Assembly: GCA_964443825.1 (NCBI GenBank)
Contig: CAYUEV010000038.1
Span: 1 to 14,743, forward strand
DNA from: UBA1081 sp964443825
GTDB taxonomy: Bacteria > Bacillota > Clostridia > Oscillospirales > Acutalibacteraceae
DNA: 14,743 nt
Direction: 5' to 3'
The position numbers and the translations under genes are program-made. Positions within the stretch are counted from its first letter, which is position 1. Each line of letters starts with the position of its first letter. The notes under the pieces are model-generated. The model ran no database searches. It was not told the DNA's origin and was given only the letters and a program-made list of their open reading frames with translations. Below are positions 6,444 to 14,461 of this stretch, one piece after another.

Positions 6444-7024
6444 AAAAATTCGGTCTTTATGGTTTCCTCGGCTTTTTCTATGACTGTTTTTAAAGCGAGA
6501 GGCTCGTTATCCGGGGCGTTTTCGGAACCCCGATCTTTCGGTTTTATGTTTTTAAAAGTTTCGTAAGCGGTCGCCTGGGCGAGAATCGCGCCCTTTTCCA
6601 AATCGATACTAAACCATTTTTTATTTGCCTTTCCGAGTTTTAAACTTAAAAGCGCGAATCTGTACACTGTTAAAAGGAGCTCTTCGGAGAGCTCCTTTTC
6701 GTGCGCTTCCGAGAGTTCTTTCGATATGGCGACTAAAGCCCGAAACTCTGTTTTAACGGTGGGTCTTAGGTCGCTTGGAAGTTCCCGGTCTGAATTTATA
6801 TCGCTTAAACCGCGCTTGTCGTCGGATATTCCCAAAAGGTAATCCGACGTAACGTCGTAATAGCGGCAGGCTCTGATTAAAAAATCAAGCCCGCACTCTC
6901 TGACGCCTTTTTCGTAGTGAGAGAGGAGAGCCTGCGACACGCCGAGGCAGGACGCGGCTTCTTTTTGACTTATTTTTTTTTCTTTTCTTAAGTCGGAAAG
7001 TCTTACGGCAAAATTTGCTCCCAT
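6428..7024 (-). CDS. XRE-family helix-turn-helix transcriptional regulator
   Basis: A 198-residue cytoplasmic DNA-binding protein. Residues ~7-65 are a Cro/CI-type HTH: LSDLRKEKKISQKEAASCLG, recognition helix SQALLSHYEKG (30-40), then FLIRACRYYDVTSDYLLG, the usual end of these domains. The remaining ~130 residues are helical and charged, with no known ligand-binding domain recognised; they may dimerise. A GGGG-rich site lies seven bases before the ATG. It converges with the chagasin-like gene (2-base gap) and is divergent from the phosphatase-radical SAM operon, sharing a short promoter region with repeated TTGTA words, so it probably controls itself and perhaps that operon. No phage genes are nearby. 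Confidence 0.9.
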   Translation of the reverse strand: MGANFAVRLSDLRKEKKISQKEAASCLGVSQALLSHYEKGVRECGLDFLIRACRYYDVTSDYLLGISDDKRGLSDINSDRELPSDLRPTVKTEFRALVAISKELSEAHEKELSEELLLTVYRFALLSLKLGKANKKWFSIDLEKGAILAQATAYETFKNIKPKDRGSENAPDNEPLALKTVIEKAEETIKTEFLDGLN

Positions 7025-7027
7025 CTA

Positions 7028-7056
7028 TTGACCCCATTTGTAAATTATTGTATAAT
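7028..7056 (+). promoter_or_regulatory. Promoter of the four-gene operon
   Basis: TTGACC (7028-7033), 17 bases, TATAAT (7051-7056). The start would lie near 7063, inside the -10 box of the opposing regulator promoter, so polymerases on the two strands exclude each other. Confidence 0.8.
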
Positions 7057-7084
7057 CATTGTACGCTGTTTTGTTCTGTTTGTA
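7038..7084. promoter_or_regulatory. Candidate operator: TTGTA words phased at ~10-11 bases
   Basis: TTGTA occurs at 7038, 7048, 7059 and 7080 (start positions), with TTGTT at 7071, spacings of 10, 11 and 21 bases that put them on one face of the helix. They cover both -10 boxes and reach the regulator's -35 box. Binding by the adjacent XRE protein is an inference. Confidence 0.45.
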
Positions 7085-7086
7085 AA
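7058..7086 (-). promoter_or_regulatory. Promoter of the XRE regulator gene
   Basis: On the minus strand, TTTACA (7086-7081), 17 bases, TACAAT (7063-7058). The start would be near 7051, giving a leader of ~26 bases. Its -10 box is one base away from the -10 box of the opposing promoter. Confidence 0.7.
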
Positions 7087-7103
7087 GTAAAAAGGAAATA
7101 TTG

Positions 7104-7781
7104 ATGAGAAACTATAAAATATATTTAATCAGGAACGGTCTTACGAAAGGCAATATCGAAGGGAGATATATAGGTCATACGGACGAAAGTTTAGACCCCT
7201 CCGAAACGGAAAAAATTAAGGAACTTGTTTTAAAAGGGCGCTACCCGGACGCCGACGTAATAATATCGAGCCCGTTAAAAAGATGCCTTGAAACCGCGAA
7301 TGTTATTTACCCCGACAATAATCCCGTTATTTTAGAGGATCTTATTGAATATAATTTTGGGGAATTCGAGGGAAAGACCGCCGAAGAACTGAAAGATGAC
7401 GACTGGTTCCGGGAGTGGCTCGGCGGTCAAAGGGACGCGCCGCCTTTCGGGGAGACGAACGACGGCTTTATTAAGAGAATTACGGATTGTTTCGGCAAAA
7501 TCGTGGAAGGCGTAATGAGAGAGGGAATAAGGCATACGGCTATTGTGACGCACGGGGGAGTTATTATGAATATTTTATCGTGTTACGCTCTTCCGTCTCT
7601 TCCTCCCACGAAGTGGCGAATGGAGCCGGGATGCGGATACCGCCTTAACCTCGACGCGTCGTTGTGGTCGAGAACGGGCGGAATAGAAGTAATCGACGAA
7701 ATTCCGTATTTTGAAAGTTACGACGACTACGGATACTATGATTTGTCTTATGACGACGAAGGAAATTACGATGAATCGTGA
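7104..7781 (+). CDS. Histidine-phosphatase-family protein lacking the catalytic histidine
   Basis: A 225-residue phosphoglycerate-mutase-like protein. The N-terminal motif reads YLIRNGLTKGN where active members have RHG: the phosphate-accepting His is Asn11 (codon AAC). Other active-site residues are kept: R10, R60 in SSPLKRCLETA, acid/base-like E82 in EYNFGEFEG, and H150 in VTHGGVI. GRYIGHTDESL is also typical of the family. The last ~25 residues form a Tyr/Asp-rich acidic tail. ATG 7104 is chosen over TTG 7101 because AGGA lies seven bases upstream. It overlaps the next gene by 11 bases, so the two are probably translationally coupled. Phosphotransfer by the normal mechanism is not expected; substrate binding or an accessory role for the radical SAM pair is inferred. 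A sequencing error cannot be excluded. Confidence 0.88.
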   Translation: MRNYKIYLIRNGLTKGNIEGRYIGHTDESLDPSETEKIKELVLKGRYPDADVIISSPLKRCLETANVIYPDNNPVILEDLIEYNFGEFEGKTAEELKDDDWFREWLGGQRDAPPFGETNDGFIKRITDCFGKIVEGVMREGIRHTAIVTHGGVIMNILSCYALPSLPPTKWRMEPGCGYRLNLDASLWSRTGGIEVIDEIPYFESYDDYGYYDLSYDDEGNYDES

Positions 7782-9612
7782 AATAGAAAAAATACTCCCG
7801 CTTGTGCAAAAGCCGGCGAGGTATACGGGCGGGGAGTTAAACGAGGTTATAAAGGATAAAAACAACGTCGATATAAGATACGCTTTTTGCTTTCCCGACG
7901 CCTACGAGATAGGTATGTCCAATTTAGGGCTGAAAATACTTTATTCCGTAATAAACGACAGGGACGACTCGTGGTGCGAAAGAGTATTCGCTCCCGACTC
8001 CGATATGGAAGAGATTATGAGAGAGAGAGGCGTTCCTCTTTTCGCCCTGGAAAGCGGGGATTATATAAAGGACTTCGACGCTATAGGGTTTTCGCTTTCT
8101 TATGAACTCGGCTACACCAATATGCTGAATATGATCGATTTAGCGGGCTTGCCTGTTCTTTCATCGGAGAGGGAAAGTTTAACGCCTGTAATTATGGCGG
8201 GAGGGGCGTGCTGCTGCAACCCCGAACCTATAGTCGATTTTGTGGATATAATCGAACTCGGCGAAGGGGAAGAACTTATGAACGACGTTCTCGACCTTTT
8301 AAAGGAGTGCAAAAAAGCGGGGCTTGGCAAAAGGGAATTTTTATTAAGAGCCGCGAAAATCCCGGGAATTTACGTCCCGTCGTTATATAATGTGGAATAT
8401 AACGACGATAACACGATAAAATCCGTTAAGGCTTTTGACGGAGCGCCGGAAAAGGCCGTTAAGAGAATTGTTAAAGACCTTGATAATGTAAAATATCCCG
8501 ATAAATTTATAACGCCGTTCGTGGATATTGTCCACGACAGAGCCGTAGCGGAAGTGTTTAGGGGATGCGTCAGGGGTTGCAGGTTCTGCCAGGCCTGCTT
8601 TATAAACAGGCCTATAAGAGAAAAATCGCCGGAAGTAATAGACCGCGACTGTAGGAATATCTGCGATTCGACAGGTTATGACGAAATTTCGCTTTGCTCT
8701 TTATCCACAAGCGATTATTCGCGGTTAAGGGAGCTTTTGGAAAGACTTCTCTCCTGGACCGATAAAGACAACATAAATATCGCTCTGCCGTCGTTAAGAG
8801 CGGATAATTTCCCGGAGGATCTCGCTAAAAAGCTTTATAGGGTGAGGAGAAGCGGGCTTACTTTCGCGCCCGAGGCGGGAACGCAGAGGTTAAGGGACGT
8901 TATTAACAAAAATTTAACAAAAGACGAGGTGATTGAAACCTCGCTAAAAGCGTTTTCCAACGGCTGGACGGCGGTAAAGTTTTATTTTATGATAGGTCTC
9001 CCGACCGAGACTTTCGAGGATATAGAGGGTATCGCCTCGCTTTCGCAAGACGTTGTGGACGCGTTCTACAGAAATCCCTTAAAGCCCTACGGAAAGGGCG
9101 TGAACGTTTCGACGAGCGTCGCGTCTTTCGTACCCAAGCCGTTTACTCCCTTTCAGTGGGAAGAGCAGGATTCGCCGGAATTGTTAAAGGAAAAGCAGGA
9201 GTATCTTAAAAATTGCGTCAAAACGAAAAAAGTTTCGCTTCATTTTCATGATATTAACGTAAGCTTTTTAGAGGCCGTTTTGGCAAGAGGCGACAGAAGA
9301 CTTAGCAAAGTTATTTTAAGAGCGTGGGAAAAGGGCTGTAAATTCGACAGCTGGGGCGATAAATTTAAATTTGACGTTTGGATGGACGCTTTTAAGGAGC
9401 TTAATATAGACCCCTGTTTTTACGCCTCGAGAAAAAGAGATTTTAACGAAGTTCTCCCGTGGGATCATCTTGATTTTGGGATAAGAAAAGAATTTCTTTA
9501 TGAGGAAAACATAAAAGCGCGCAAGGGCTTGACGACGCCCGACTGCCGGAAAAAATGCTCTAATTGCGGAGCTTCTAAACTTAACGGGGGAATTTGCCGT
9601 GCGGGGCGTTAG
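7771..9612 (+). CDS. B12-binding-type radical SAM protein, TIGR03960 family
   Basis: A 613-residue protein of unknown reaction, conserved in Clostridia. The N-terminal ~250 residues form the cobalamin-binding-like half (AFCFPDAYEIGMSNLGLKIL, FSLSYELGYTN, GGACCCNPEP). The radical SAM core carries CVRGCRFC (C266, C270, C273) for the 4Fe-4S cluster, with LRADNF and FAPEAGTQRLR further on. A C-terminal cysteine patch (C592, C596, C599, C609) may bind another metal or cluster. ATG 7771 is preferred over TTG 7711: AAGGA sits seven bases before it and MNREIEKILP is the usual family start. It overlaps the genes on both sides, and is followed by its typical partner TIGR03936. The RNase G and ribosomal L21 genes often found downstream in related genomes are not here. 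The name rests on recalled family motifs. Confidence 0.92.
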   Translation: MNREIEKILPLVQKPARYTGGELNEVIKDKNNVDIRYAFCFPDAYEIGMSNLGLKILYSVINDRDDSWCERVFAPDSDMEEIMRERGVPLFALESGDYIKDFDAIGFSLSYELGYTNMLNMIDLAGLPVLSSERESLTPVIMAGGACCCNPEPIVDFVDIIELGEGEELMNDVLDLLKECKKAGLGKREFLLRAAKIPGIYVPSLYNVEYNDDNTIKSVKAFDGAPEKAVKRIVKDLDNVKYPDKFITPFVDIVHDRAVAEVFRGCVRGCRFCQACFINRPIREKSPEVIDRDCRNICDSTGYDEISLCSLSTSDYSRLRELLERLLSWTDKDNINIALPSLRADNFPEDLAKKLYRVRRSGLTFAPEAGTQRLRDVINKNLTKDEVIETSLKAFSNGWTAVKFYFMIGLPTETFEDIEGIASLSQDVVDAFYRNPLKPYGKGVNVSTSVASFVPKPFTPFQWEEQDSPELLKEKQEYLKNCVKTKKVSLHFHDINVSFLEAVLARGDRRLSKVILRAWEKGCKFDSWGDKFKFDVWMDAFKELNIDPCFYASRKRDFNEVLPWDHLDFGIRKEFLYEENIKARKGLTTPDCRKKCSNCGASKLNGGICRAGR

Positions 9613-10258
9613 GATATTCTTTAGCAAAAAAGGGCTCGTAAAATACGTTTCGCACCTTGATTTGATGCGCTCCATGACGAGAGCGGTAAGAAGGGCGGGC
9701 GTTCCGCTGTGGTACACCGAGGGGTACAACCCGCACCCTTATTTAAATTTTTTATGCCCTTTGGCGCTGGGCGTGGAAGGGGACTTTGAACCGCTAGATA
9801 TTAGAATCGAGGGCGAGATTAAAAACGAAAAAATAAAAGAGGACTTAAATGACGTTTTGCCGAGGGGACTTAGAATAGAGAGCGTTTCAGATCCGTTTTT
9901 AAGGGGAAATGAAATAGCGTTTGGGGAATATGAAATACTGTTTTCAAAGGACGATATTTCAGTGGACGCTCTTAAAAAAGCGCTTGATTCTGGTGAGCTC
10001 GTTTGCCAAAAGAAAGGAAAGCAAAACGGCAGAAAGACCGTAAAGAGCGTAAATATCTCTGAAAGTCTTAAAAAATATTCTATTGCGGAAAATAAAGACG
10101 TTATAGAGCTTAATATGATTTTGCCTTCCGGGAATGAAAAAAACGTCAGCCCCATAAATTTTATGGCGGGCGTAAATGAATTTTTAAACAGCGAAATCAT
10201 TCCTCTTAACATCATAAGGAAAAGACTGCTCGATAAAGATTATCAAACTTTTTATTAA
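9599..10258 (+). CDS. TIGR03936 / DUF2344 radical SAM-linked protein
   Basis: A 219-residue protein starting with GTG inside the end of the TIGR03960 gene (14-base overlap), with a GGGGG site seven to eight bases upstream. The N-terminal half is typical: FFSKKGLVKYVSHLDLMRSM, RRAGVPLWYTEGYNPHPYL, then PLALGVEGDFEPLDI. The C-terminal ~100 residues are charged and weakly conserved. The family is nearly always next to or fused with TIGR03960 and has no established reaction; a joint function in RNA or nucleotide modification has only been guessed at. Length is close to usual. The overlap suggests one-to-one production with its partner. Confidence 0.9.
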   Translation: MRGVRIFFSKKGLVKYVSHLDLMRSMTRAVRRAGVPLWYTEGYNPHPYLNFLCPLALGVEGDFEPLDIRIEGEIKNEKIKEDLNDVLPRGLRIESVSDPFLRGNEIAFGEYEILFSKDDISVDALKKALDSGELVCQKKGKQNGRKTVKSVNISESLKKYSIAENKDVIELNMILPSGNEKNVSPINFMAGVNEFLNSEIIPLNIIRKRLLDKDYQTFY

Positions 10259-10278
10259 ACTCAGCAAAGGAGAAAAAT

Positions 10279-12042
10279 ATGTACAGGGAAGAATATCCGA
10301 GACCTTCGTTCGTAAGGGAAAAATGGCTTAATTTAAACGGAAGCTGGGATTTTCAAATCGGCGACAAAGATCCAAATAAAGATTATATTTCGGATTTAAG
10401 CGAATATAACGACAAAATAGAAGTTCCGTTTTGCCCCGAAAGCAAACTGTCGGGAATCGAAAACAGGGATTTTATGCGCTCCGTTTGGTACAAAAGGACG
10501 TTCTCCGTAAGCCGCGAGCAGTTGTTTGGAAAGGTTCTTATAAATTTCGGCGCGGTCGATTATGAAGCGGACGTATATATTAACGGCGTTAAAACGGGAA
10601 CGCATAAAGGCGGGTACTGCTCGTTTTCGTTTGATATAACGGAGTTTCTTAGGGAAGGCGAAAACACGGTTGTTGTGAACGCCAAAGACGACAATAAAAA
10701 CACGACTTACCCCAGCGGGAAGCAGTCCGAAAAATACGAGAGCGAAGGCTGCATGTACACGAGAACGACGGGAATCTGGCAGACCGTGTGGCTTGAGTTT
10801 GTAAACGACTCTTACATTAAAACGAGAAAAATTACGCCCGACGCCTCGGAAGGCGTTATCAGAATCGAGGGAACTGTGGAAAACCCCGGAAACTGTGAAG
10901 TTTTGGCGGAAGTTTACTATAAAGGCGAGAAAAAAGGCGAAGGGAAAACGGCTGCCGCAAACAGAGGATCGTTTGATTTTAAGGTAAGCGTGGAAGGCGA
11001 AATTAAACGCTGGGACGTATTAGCTCCGGAAATCTATGATATAACGTTAAAAGTTATAAAATACGGCGAAACGGCGGACGAAGTTAAGACTTATACGGGC
11101 TTTAGGACGATTGAGTTAAAAGACGGGAAATTCCTCTTAAACGGAAAACCCGTATTTTTAAGGCAGGTTCTCGACCAGGGATTCCACCCGGACGGCGTTT
11201 ACACGTTCCCCTGTAAAGAGGATATTGAAAAGGATATTGATTTAGCCATTGAGTTTGGGTTTAACGGAGCGAGACCGCACCAAAAGGTATTCGAGGAGCT
11301 GTATTTGTATTACGCCGACATGAAAGGGTATCTTATTTGGGGAGAGTTCCCAAACTGGGGATGCCTTTTAAATAAAAAGAAAAACCCGAAAGCCTTAAAA
11401 AATTTCCTCGACGAGTGGAAAGAAGTTCTCGTAAGGGATTATAATCATCCGTCGATAATAGGTTGGTGTCCTTTAAACGAGACGTGGGGGAAAGGGAGTT
11501 TGTGCGACTCTTACTCTCAAAAAGCGATTTATTCCGAAACTAAAAAGTACGATCCGATAAGACCGGCTATAGGCTCGAGCGGCGGATATTTGTATGTTAC
11601 GGATATAGACGATTTTCACGATTATAACGCGGACGCGGAGGTATTGAAGGAACGCGTTTTCAACCACAATAACGGAACTATGGAGGAAAAGAAACTTCCG
11701 ATCCACAATAAACTGGAAAAAGACGACCTTTTAACGAGAAGAGAGCTTAAAGGACTGCCCGTTTTTCTTTCGGAGTACGGGGGAATATCCTTTAAAAACG
11801 ACGATAAGGTAAGCTGGGGATACGTAAAGGAAAATAACGAGGAAGATTTTTTAAACAGATATACGGCCGAAACTTCGGCGATACTTGAAAGTGGATGTAT
11901 AGGAATGTGCTATACTCAGCTTACGGACGTAGAACAGGAGCAAAACGGGCTTGTGACATACGACAGAAGGCATAAATTTTCAGAGGAAGCGAGAAAGAAA
12001 ATAAGAGAGTGCAACTCCAAAAAAGCTAAGATAGAAGAATAA
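10279..12042 (+). CDS. Glycoside hydrolase family 2 enzyme, cytoplasmic
   Basis: A 587-residue GH2 enzyme of the beta-galactosidase/beta-glucuronidase type. Residues ~10-180 are the jelly-roll sugar-binding domain (LNGSWDFQIG, YKRTF, ADVYINGVKTGTHKGGY, GIWQTVWLE), ~180-275 the immunoglobulin-like domain, and ~276-575 the TIM barrel (FLLNGKPVFLRQVLDQGFHPDG, WGEFPNWG). The acid/base is E401 in PLNETWG and the nucleophile E499 in VFLSEYGG. There is no signal peptide, so it cleaves imported sugars inside the cell. It lacks the extra C-terminal domains of LacZ. The ATG has AAAGGAG six bases upstream and lies 20 bases after the previous stop, so it is probably the last gene of the operon. Its substrate cannot be told: galactoside, glucuronide or arabinoside are all open. 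A hairpin follows the stop. Confidence 0.9.
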   Translation: MYREEYPRPSFVREKWLNLNGSWDFQIGDKDPNKDYISDLSEYNDKIEVPFCPESKLSGIENRDFMRSVWYKRTFSVSREQLFGKVLINFGAVDYEADVYINGVKTGTHKGGYCSFSFDITEFLREGENTVVVNAKDDNKNTTYPSGKQSEKYESEGCMYTRTTGIWQTVWLEFVNDSYIKTRKITPDASEGVIRIEGTVENPGNCEVLAEVYYKGEKKGEGKTAAANRGSFDFKVSVEGEIKRWDVLAPEIYDITLKVIKYGETADEVKTYTGFRTIELKDGKFLLNGKPVFLRQVLDQGFHPDGVYTFPCKEDIEKDIDLAIEFGFNGARPHQKVFEELYLYYADMKGYLIWGEFPNWGCLLNKKKNPKALKNFLDEWKEVLVRDYNHPSIIGWCPLNETWGKGSLCDSYSQKAIYSETKKYDPIRPAIGSSGGYLYVTDIDDFHDYNADAEVLKERVFNHNNGTMEEKKLPIHNKLEKDDLLTRRELKGLPVFLSEYGGISFKNDDKVSWGYVKENNEEDFLNRYTAETSAILESGCIGMCYTQLTDVEQEQNGLVTYDRRHKFSEEARKKIRECNSKKAKIEE

Positions 12043-12047
12043 AAACG

Positions 12048-12080
12048 CCGCGAGCCTGAAATACGGTTCGCGGTTCGGTT
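12048..12080 (+). terminator. Probable terminator of the four-gene operon
   Basis: A nine-base stem CCGCGAGCC / GGTTCGCGG (one G-U pair) with an eight-base loop, starting six bases after the GH2 stop. The trailing TTCGGTTTAT is only partly T-rich, so efficiency may be modest. Confidence 0.6.
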
Positions 12081-12107
12081 TATAAAGACGGGGCTTCCGG
12101 CGGGATA

Positions 12108-12620
12108 AAAAGCGGAGACTAAAAAATCATAAATATTAAGCGTTAAAACGCCGTTTTCACCGTATAGAACAGAAATGGAATCTCTTGTGATGAGATTTTT
12201 AAAAGAATCGCCGATTTTTAAAAAGGCCGACTCCCTCTTTCACGCTTCTCCTCGTCATGAATAAAACGCTCCGACTGAATATAATGCACGCGAGCGTCTA
12301 AATCGCAGACAAAATTCGTTTCGAGTCGCTTTCTTGCGATTTTCATGGTTTTATCTTTTCGATTACGGGAATCACTTCCCGTCCGCATTGTATCCGCCAT
12401 ACGAAGCTCGTTGTAAATTAAATTTTCCATTAAACTCGTCCGCTCAATTTGCCGAAAAAATTATTCTTGCGTTCCCGGACTCTAAATCGGAAAAAATAGT
12501 ATTTTTAGGGGCGAGCAAGCAATGTTTACTTTTGACGTCATAGCGGTCGGCGGGTTCTATTAATAAATCGGCGGATTTTATTAAAAAAGAATTCCCGAAA
12601 TAATCAAATTTTTTAATGGC
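12108..12620 (-). pseudogene. Decayed C-terminal half of a DUF4143-type ATPase
   Basis: No intact gene lies between the GH2 gene and araB. Reading this stretch on the minus strand with frame changes gives pieces in the order of the DUF4143 domain of AAA-type ATPases: FDYFGNSFLI, ADRYDVKSKHCLLAPKN, IFSDLESGNARIIF, FRQIERTSLMENLIYNELR (~12405-12462), YGGYNADG, EVIPVIEK, RKRLETNFVCDLDARVHYIQ, HDEEKRERG, then LKIGDSFKNLI, VLYGENGVLTLNIYDFL (~12119-12225). At least four frameshifts and a stop separate them. The N-terminal ATPase domain is missing: homology stops at ~12617, where a GC-rich direct repeat begins. Intact members have a P-loop ATPase domain ahead of this one and unclear function. A 70-residue open frame at 12218-12430 is just one fragment of the relic. 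Confidence 0.8.
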
Positions 12621-12650
12621 GGCGGGCGGTTTAGGCGCGGCGGGCGGTTT
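12619..12650. repeat. Direct repeat GCGGCGGGCGGTTT, two copies
   Basis: Exact 14-base copies at 12619-12632 and 12637-12650 (18-base period), joined by TTAGGCGCGG, the same ten-base word found twice in the 5728-5779 repeat. It sits at the point where the ATPase relic is cut off. The remaining bases to 12753 hold no gene that I can see. Confidence 0.75.
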
Positions 12651-12753
12651 CTTGTTTGTAATATATAAGCGTGTTCCATTGGGAAAGCATGGACTTACAT
12701 GGTGAATTTTTTAGTAAATTGACAAGCGTGCTAAACTACTTGGTTTAAAAAAG

Positions 12754-12787
12754 AAAAAAGGGCGAGGGATAATCCTCGCCCTTTTAT
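12754..12787 (-). terminator. Strong terminator of araB, partly bidirectional
   Basis: On the minus strand, GGGCGAGG pairs with CCTCGCCC around a six-base loop, extended by A/T pairs, and is followed by TTTTTTCTTTTTT. It begins about ten bases after the araB stop. Read on the plus strand it ends in TTTT and would also stop transcripts entering from the left. Confidence 0.92.
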
Positions 12788-12796
12788 TAATGCCGT

Positions 12797-14461
12797 TCAG
12801 CGGCTTTCGGATTTAATATTCTTAAGCCTTTTCATAACGTCGTTTTCGCCCCTTCCGAAATAATCGTGAAGGATTTTATACTCTTTAAAGAGTTTATCGT
12901 AAATTATGGAATTTTCTTTTTTGGGGTAATAAATAACGTCTTTAACTTTCCCTAATCTCCTCGCCGCGTCAAAAACGCTATTGTAACCGCCGTTTTCTTC
13001 CCCCGCCGCGACCGAGGCGAAAATCGCGCTTCCCAACGCCGGACCTTCTTTTGAACCCGCTATTTTAACGGGCATATTTAAAACGTCGGCGTAAATCTGC
13101 ATCGTCATGGGGTCTTTTTGACTAATGCCGCCGGACGCGTAAAACTCGTCGACGGGAACGCCGTTCTCGCGGTAATTCTCAACGATTTCCCTCGTCCCGT
13201 AAGCCGTCGCCTCGATTAAAGCGCGGTAAATCTCGTATGGCTTAGTGGAAAGAGTAAACCCCAGCATCATGCCGGTAAGGTCGGCGTCGACAAGGACGGA
13301 TCTGTTGCCGTTCCACCAGTCGAGCGCCAAAAGCCCGCTCTCGCCGGGGGAGAGCTTCTCGGCGTAATTTCTTAAAATTTTATGTACGCTTTCGCCCGTT
13401 TTTAAGGATTCCTCGGCGTATTCCTTAGGCAGACAGTTGTTTATGAACCACTCGAAATGATCGCCCACGCAACTTTGCCCCGCCTCGTAGCCGTAAAAGC
13501 CGGGCATAATGCCGTCGGCGGCGACCCCGCACATACCGGGGACTTGCTTTTCTTCTCTGCCCATCAACATATGGCAAGTGGAAGTGCCCATGATGGCAAG
13601 GAGCTTGCCGGGAGCGTCAATACCCACGGCGGGTGCGCAAACATGAGCGTCCACGTTGCCGACGCAAACGGCGACTCCCTCTTTAAGACCCGTTAATTTT
13701 GAGGACAAGGGGGTAATTTCCCCCGCTTTCGAGCCCTGGGGAAGGATATGTCGGCCTAGTTTTTTCTCTACGACGTCTTTAAGCCTTGGATCGAGTGAAG
13801 CGAAAAATTCATCGGACGGGTAGCCCGCTTTTTTGTTCCACATCTCTTTATAACCCGCCGTGCAGGAATTTCTCGTTTCCTTGCCGGTTAAGACCCAGAC
13901 TATCCAGTCCGCCGCCTCGATAAATTTATCTGCGGCCTCGTAAATTTCGGGCTTCTCGTCTAAAATTTGCCAAATCTTAGGGATGGCCCACTCGGAAGAA
14001 ATTTTACCGCCGTAGTTTTTAAGCCAGCTTTCGTCCCTTAAAAGCGCCGTTTCGTTGATTTTATTCGCTTTATCCTGCGCCGCGTGGTGCTTCCAGAGCT
14101 TCGCGTAAGCGTGAGGCTCGTTTTTGTACTCCGGCAAAAAGGAAAGAGGAGTTCCGTCGCTTTTTACGGGAATAAGAGTGCAGGCGGTAAAGTCAGTCCC
14201 GACGCCGATTACGTCCGATGGAGATACCCCGCTTTTTTTAAGGACGTCGGGTATAGCGTTGGAAAGCGTTTCGACGTAATCCATCGGATCCTGAAGCGCC
14301 CAGTCGGCGCCGAGCGGCGCACCGCTGGGAAGAGTCTTGTCCATAACGCCGTGAGGATAGTTATAGGCGGAGGTCGCGACTTCCTCGCCCGTGTTTACGT
14401 CCACAATCACGGCTCTGCCCGAAAGAGTGCCGAAATCTACCCCTATAGTGTATTTGCTCAT
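12797..14461 (-). CDS. araB: L-ribulokinase (FGGY family), AraB type
   Basis: A 554-residue cytoplasmic kinase that phosphorylates L-ribulose to L-ribulose 5-phosphate in arabinose breakdown. Length is close to the ~560 usual for AraB. Visible motifs: VDFGTLSGRAVIVD (phosphate-binding N-terminus, ~8-21), GADWALQDPMDY, GVGTDFTACTLIP, GGKISSEWAIPKIWQ, GNVDAHVCAPAVG with D271 as likely catalytic base, IMGTSTCHM, LLALDWWNGNRSVLVDADL and YASGGISQKDP. AGGGGG lies seven bases before the ATG. It stands alone with its own promoter and terminator; no araA, araD, transporter or araR is in the window, so the pathway must be completed elsewhere. Other FGGY kinases (xylulo-, glycerol kinase) are less likely because of the DFGTLSGRA and LDWWNGNRS motifs. 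Confidence 0.93.
   Translation of the reverse strand: MSKYTIGVDFGTLSGRAVIVDVNTGEEVATSAYNYPHGVMDKTLPSGAPLGADWALQDPMDYVETLSNAIPDVLKKSGVSPSDVIGVGTDFTACTLIPVKSDGTPLSFLPEYKNEPHAYAKLWKHHAAQDKANKINETALLRDESWLKNYGGKISSEWAIPKIWQILDEKPEIYEAADKFIEAADWIVWVLTGKETRNSCTAGYKEMWNKKAGYPSDEFFASLDPRLKDVVEKKLGRHILPQGSKAGEITPLSSKLTGLKEGVAVCVGNVDAHVCAPAVGIDAPGKLLAIMGTSTCHMLMGREEKQVPGMCGVAADGIMPGFYGYEAGQSCVGDHFEWFINNCLPKEYAEESLKTGESVHKILRNYAEKLSPGESGLLALDWWNGNRSVLVDADLTGMMLGFTLSTKPYEIYRALIEATAYGTREIVENYRENGVPVDEFYASGGISQKDPMTMQIYADVLNMPVKIAGSKEGPALGSAIFASVAAGEENGGYNSVFDAARRLGKVKDVIYYPKKENSIIYDKLFKEYKILHDYFGRGENDVMKRLKNIKSESR

Noticed and set aside
7711..7770. Upstream TTG extension of the radical SAM gene
   Set aside because: The 20 extra residues (Thr-rich) overlap the phosphatase gene and lack a ribosome site; ATG 7771 has one and matches the usual family start.
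9316..9729. 137-residue open frame on the minus strand
   Set aside because: Antisense to the end of the TIGR03960 gene and the start of its partner; no ribosome site or recognisable domain.
9739..10215. 158-residue open frame on the minus strand
   Set aside because: Fully antisense to the TIGR03936 gene, whose family identity and operon position are clear; the translation is Ser/Phe-rich with no motif.
7104..12042. Defence or secondary-metabolite system around the radical SAM gene
   Set aside because: The radical SAM pair is a widespread housekeeping-like family, and no effector, precursor peptide, nuclease or transporter is present to support a specialised cluster.
12334..12543. 69-residue plus-strand open frame in the GH2-araB gap
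   Set aside because: Antisense to the ATPase relic, which explains the sequence better.
12719..12750. TTGACA followed by TTTAAA, plus-strand promoter-like
   Set aside because: The spacer is 19 bases, the -10 box is poor and the transcript would run straight into the araB terminator.
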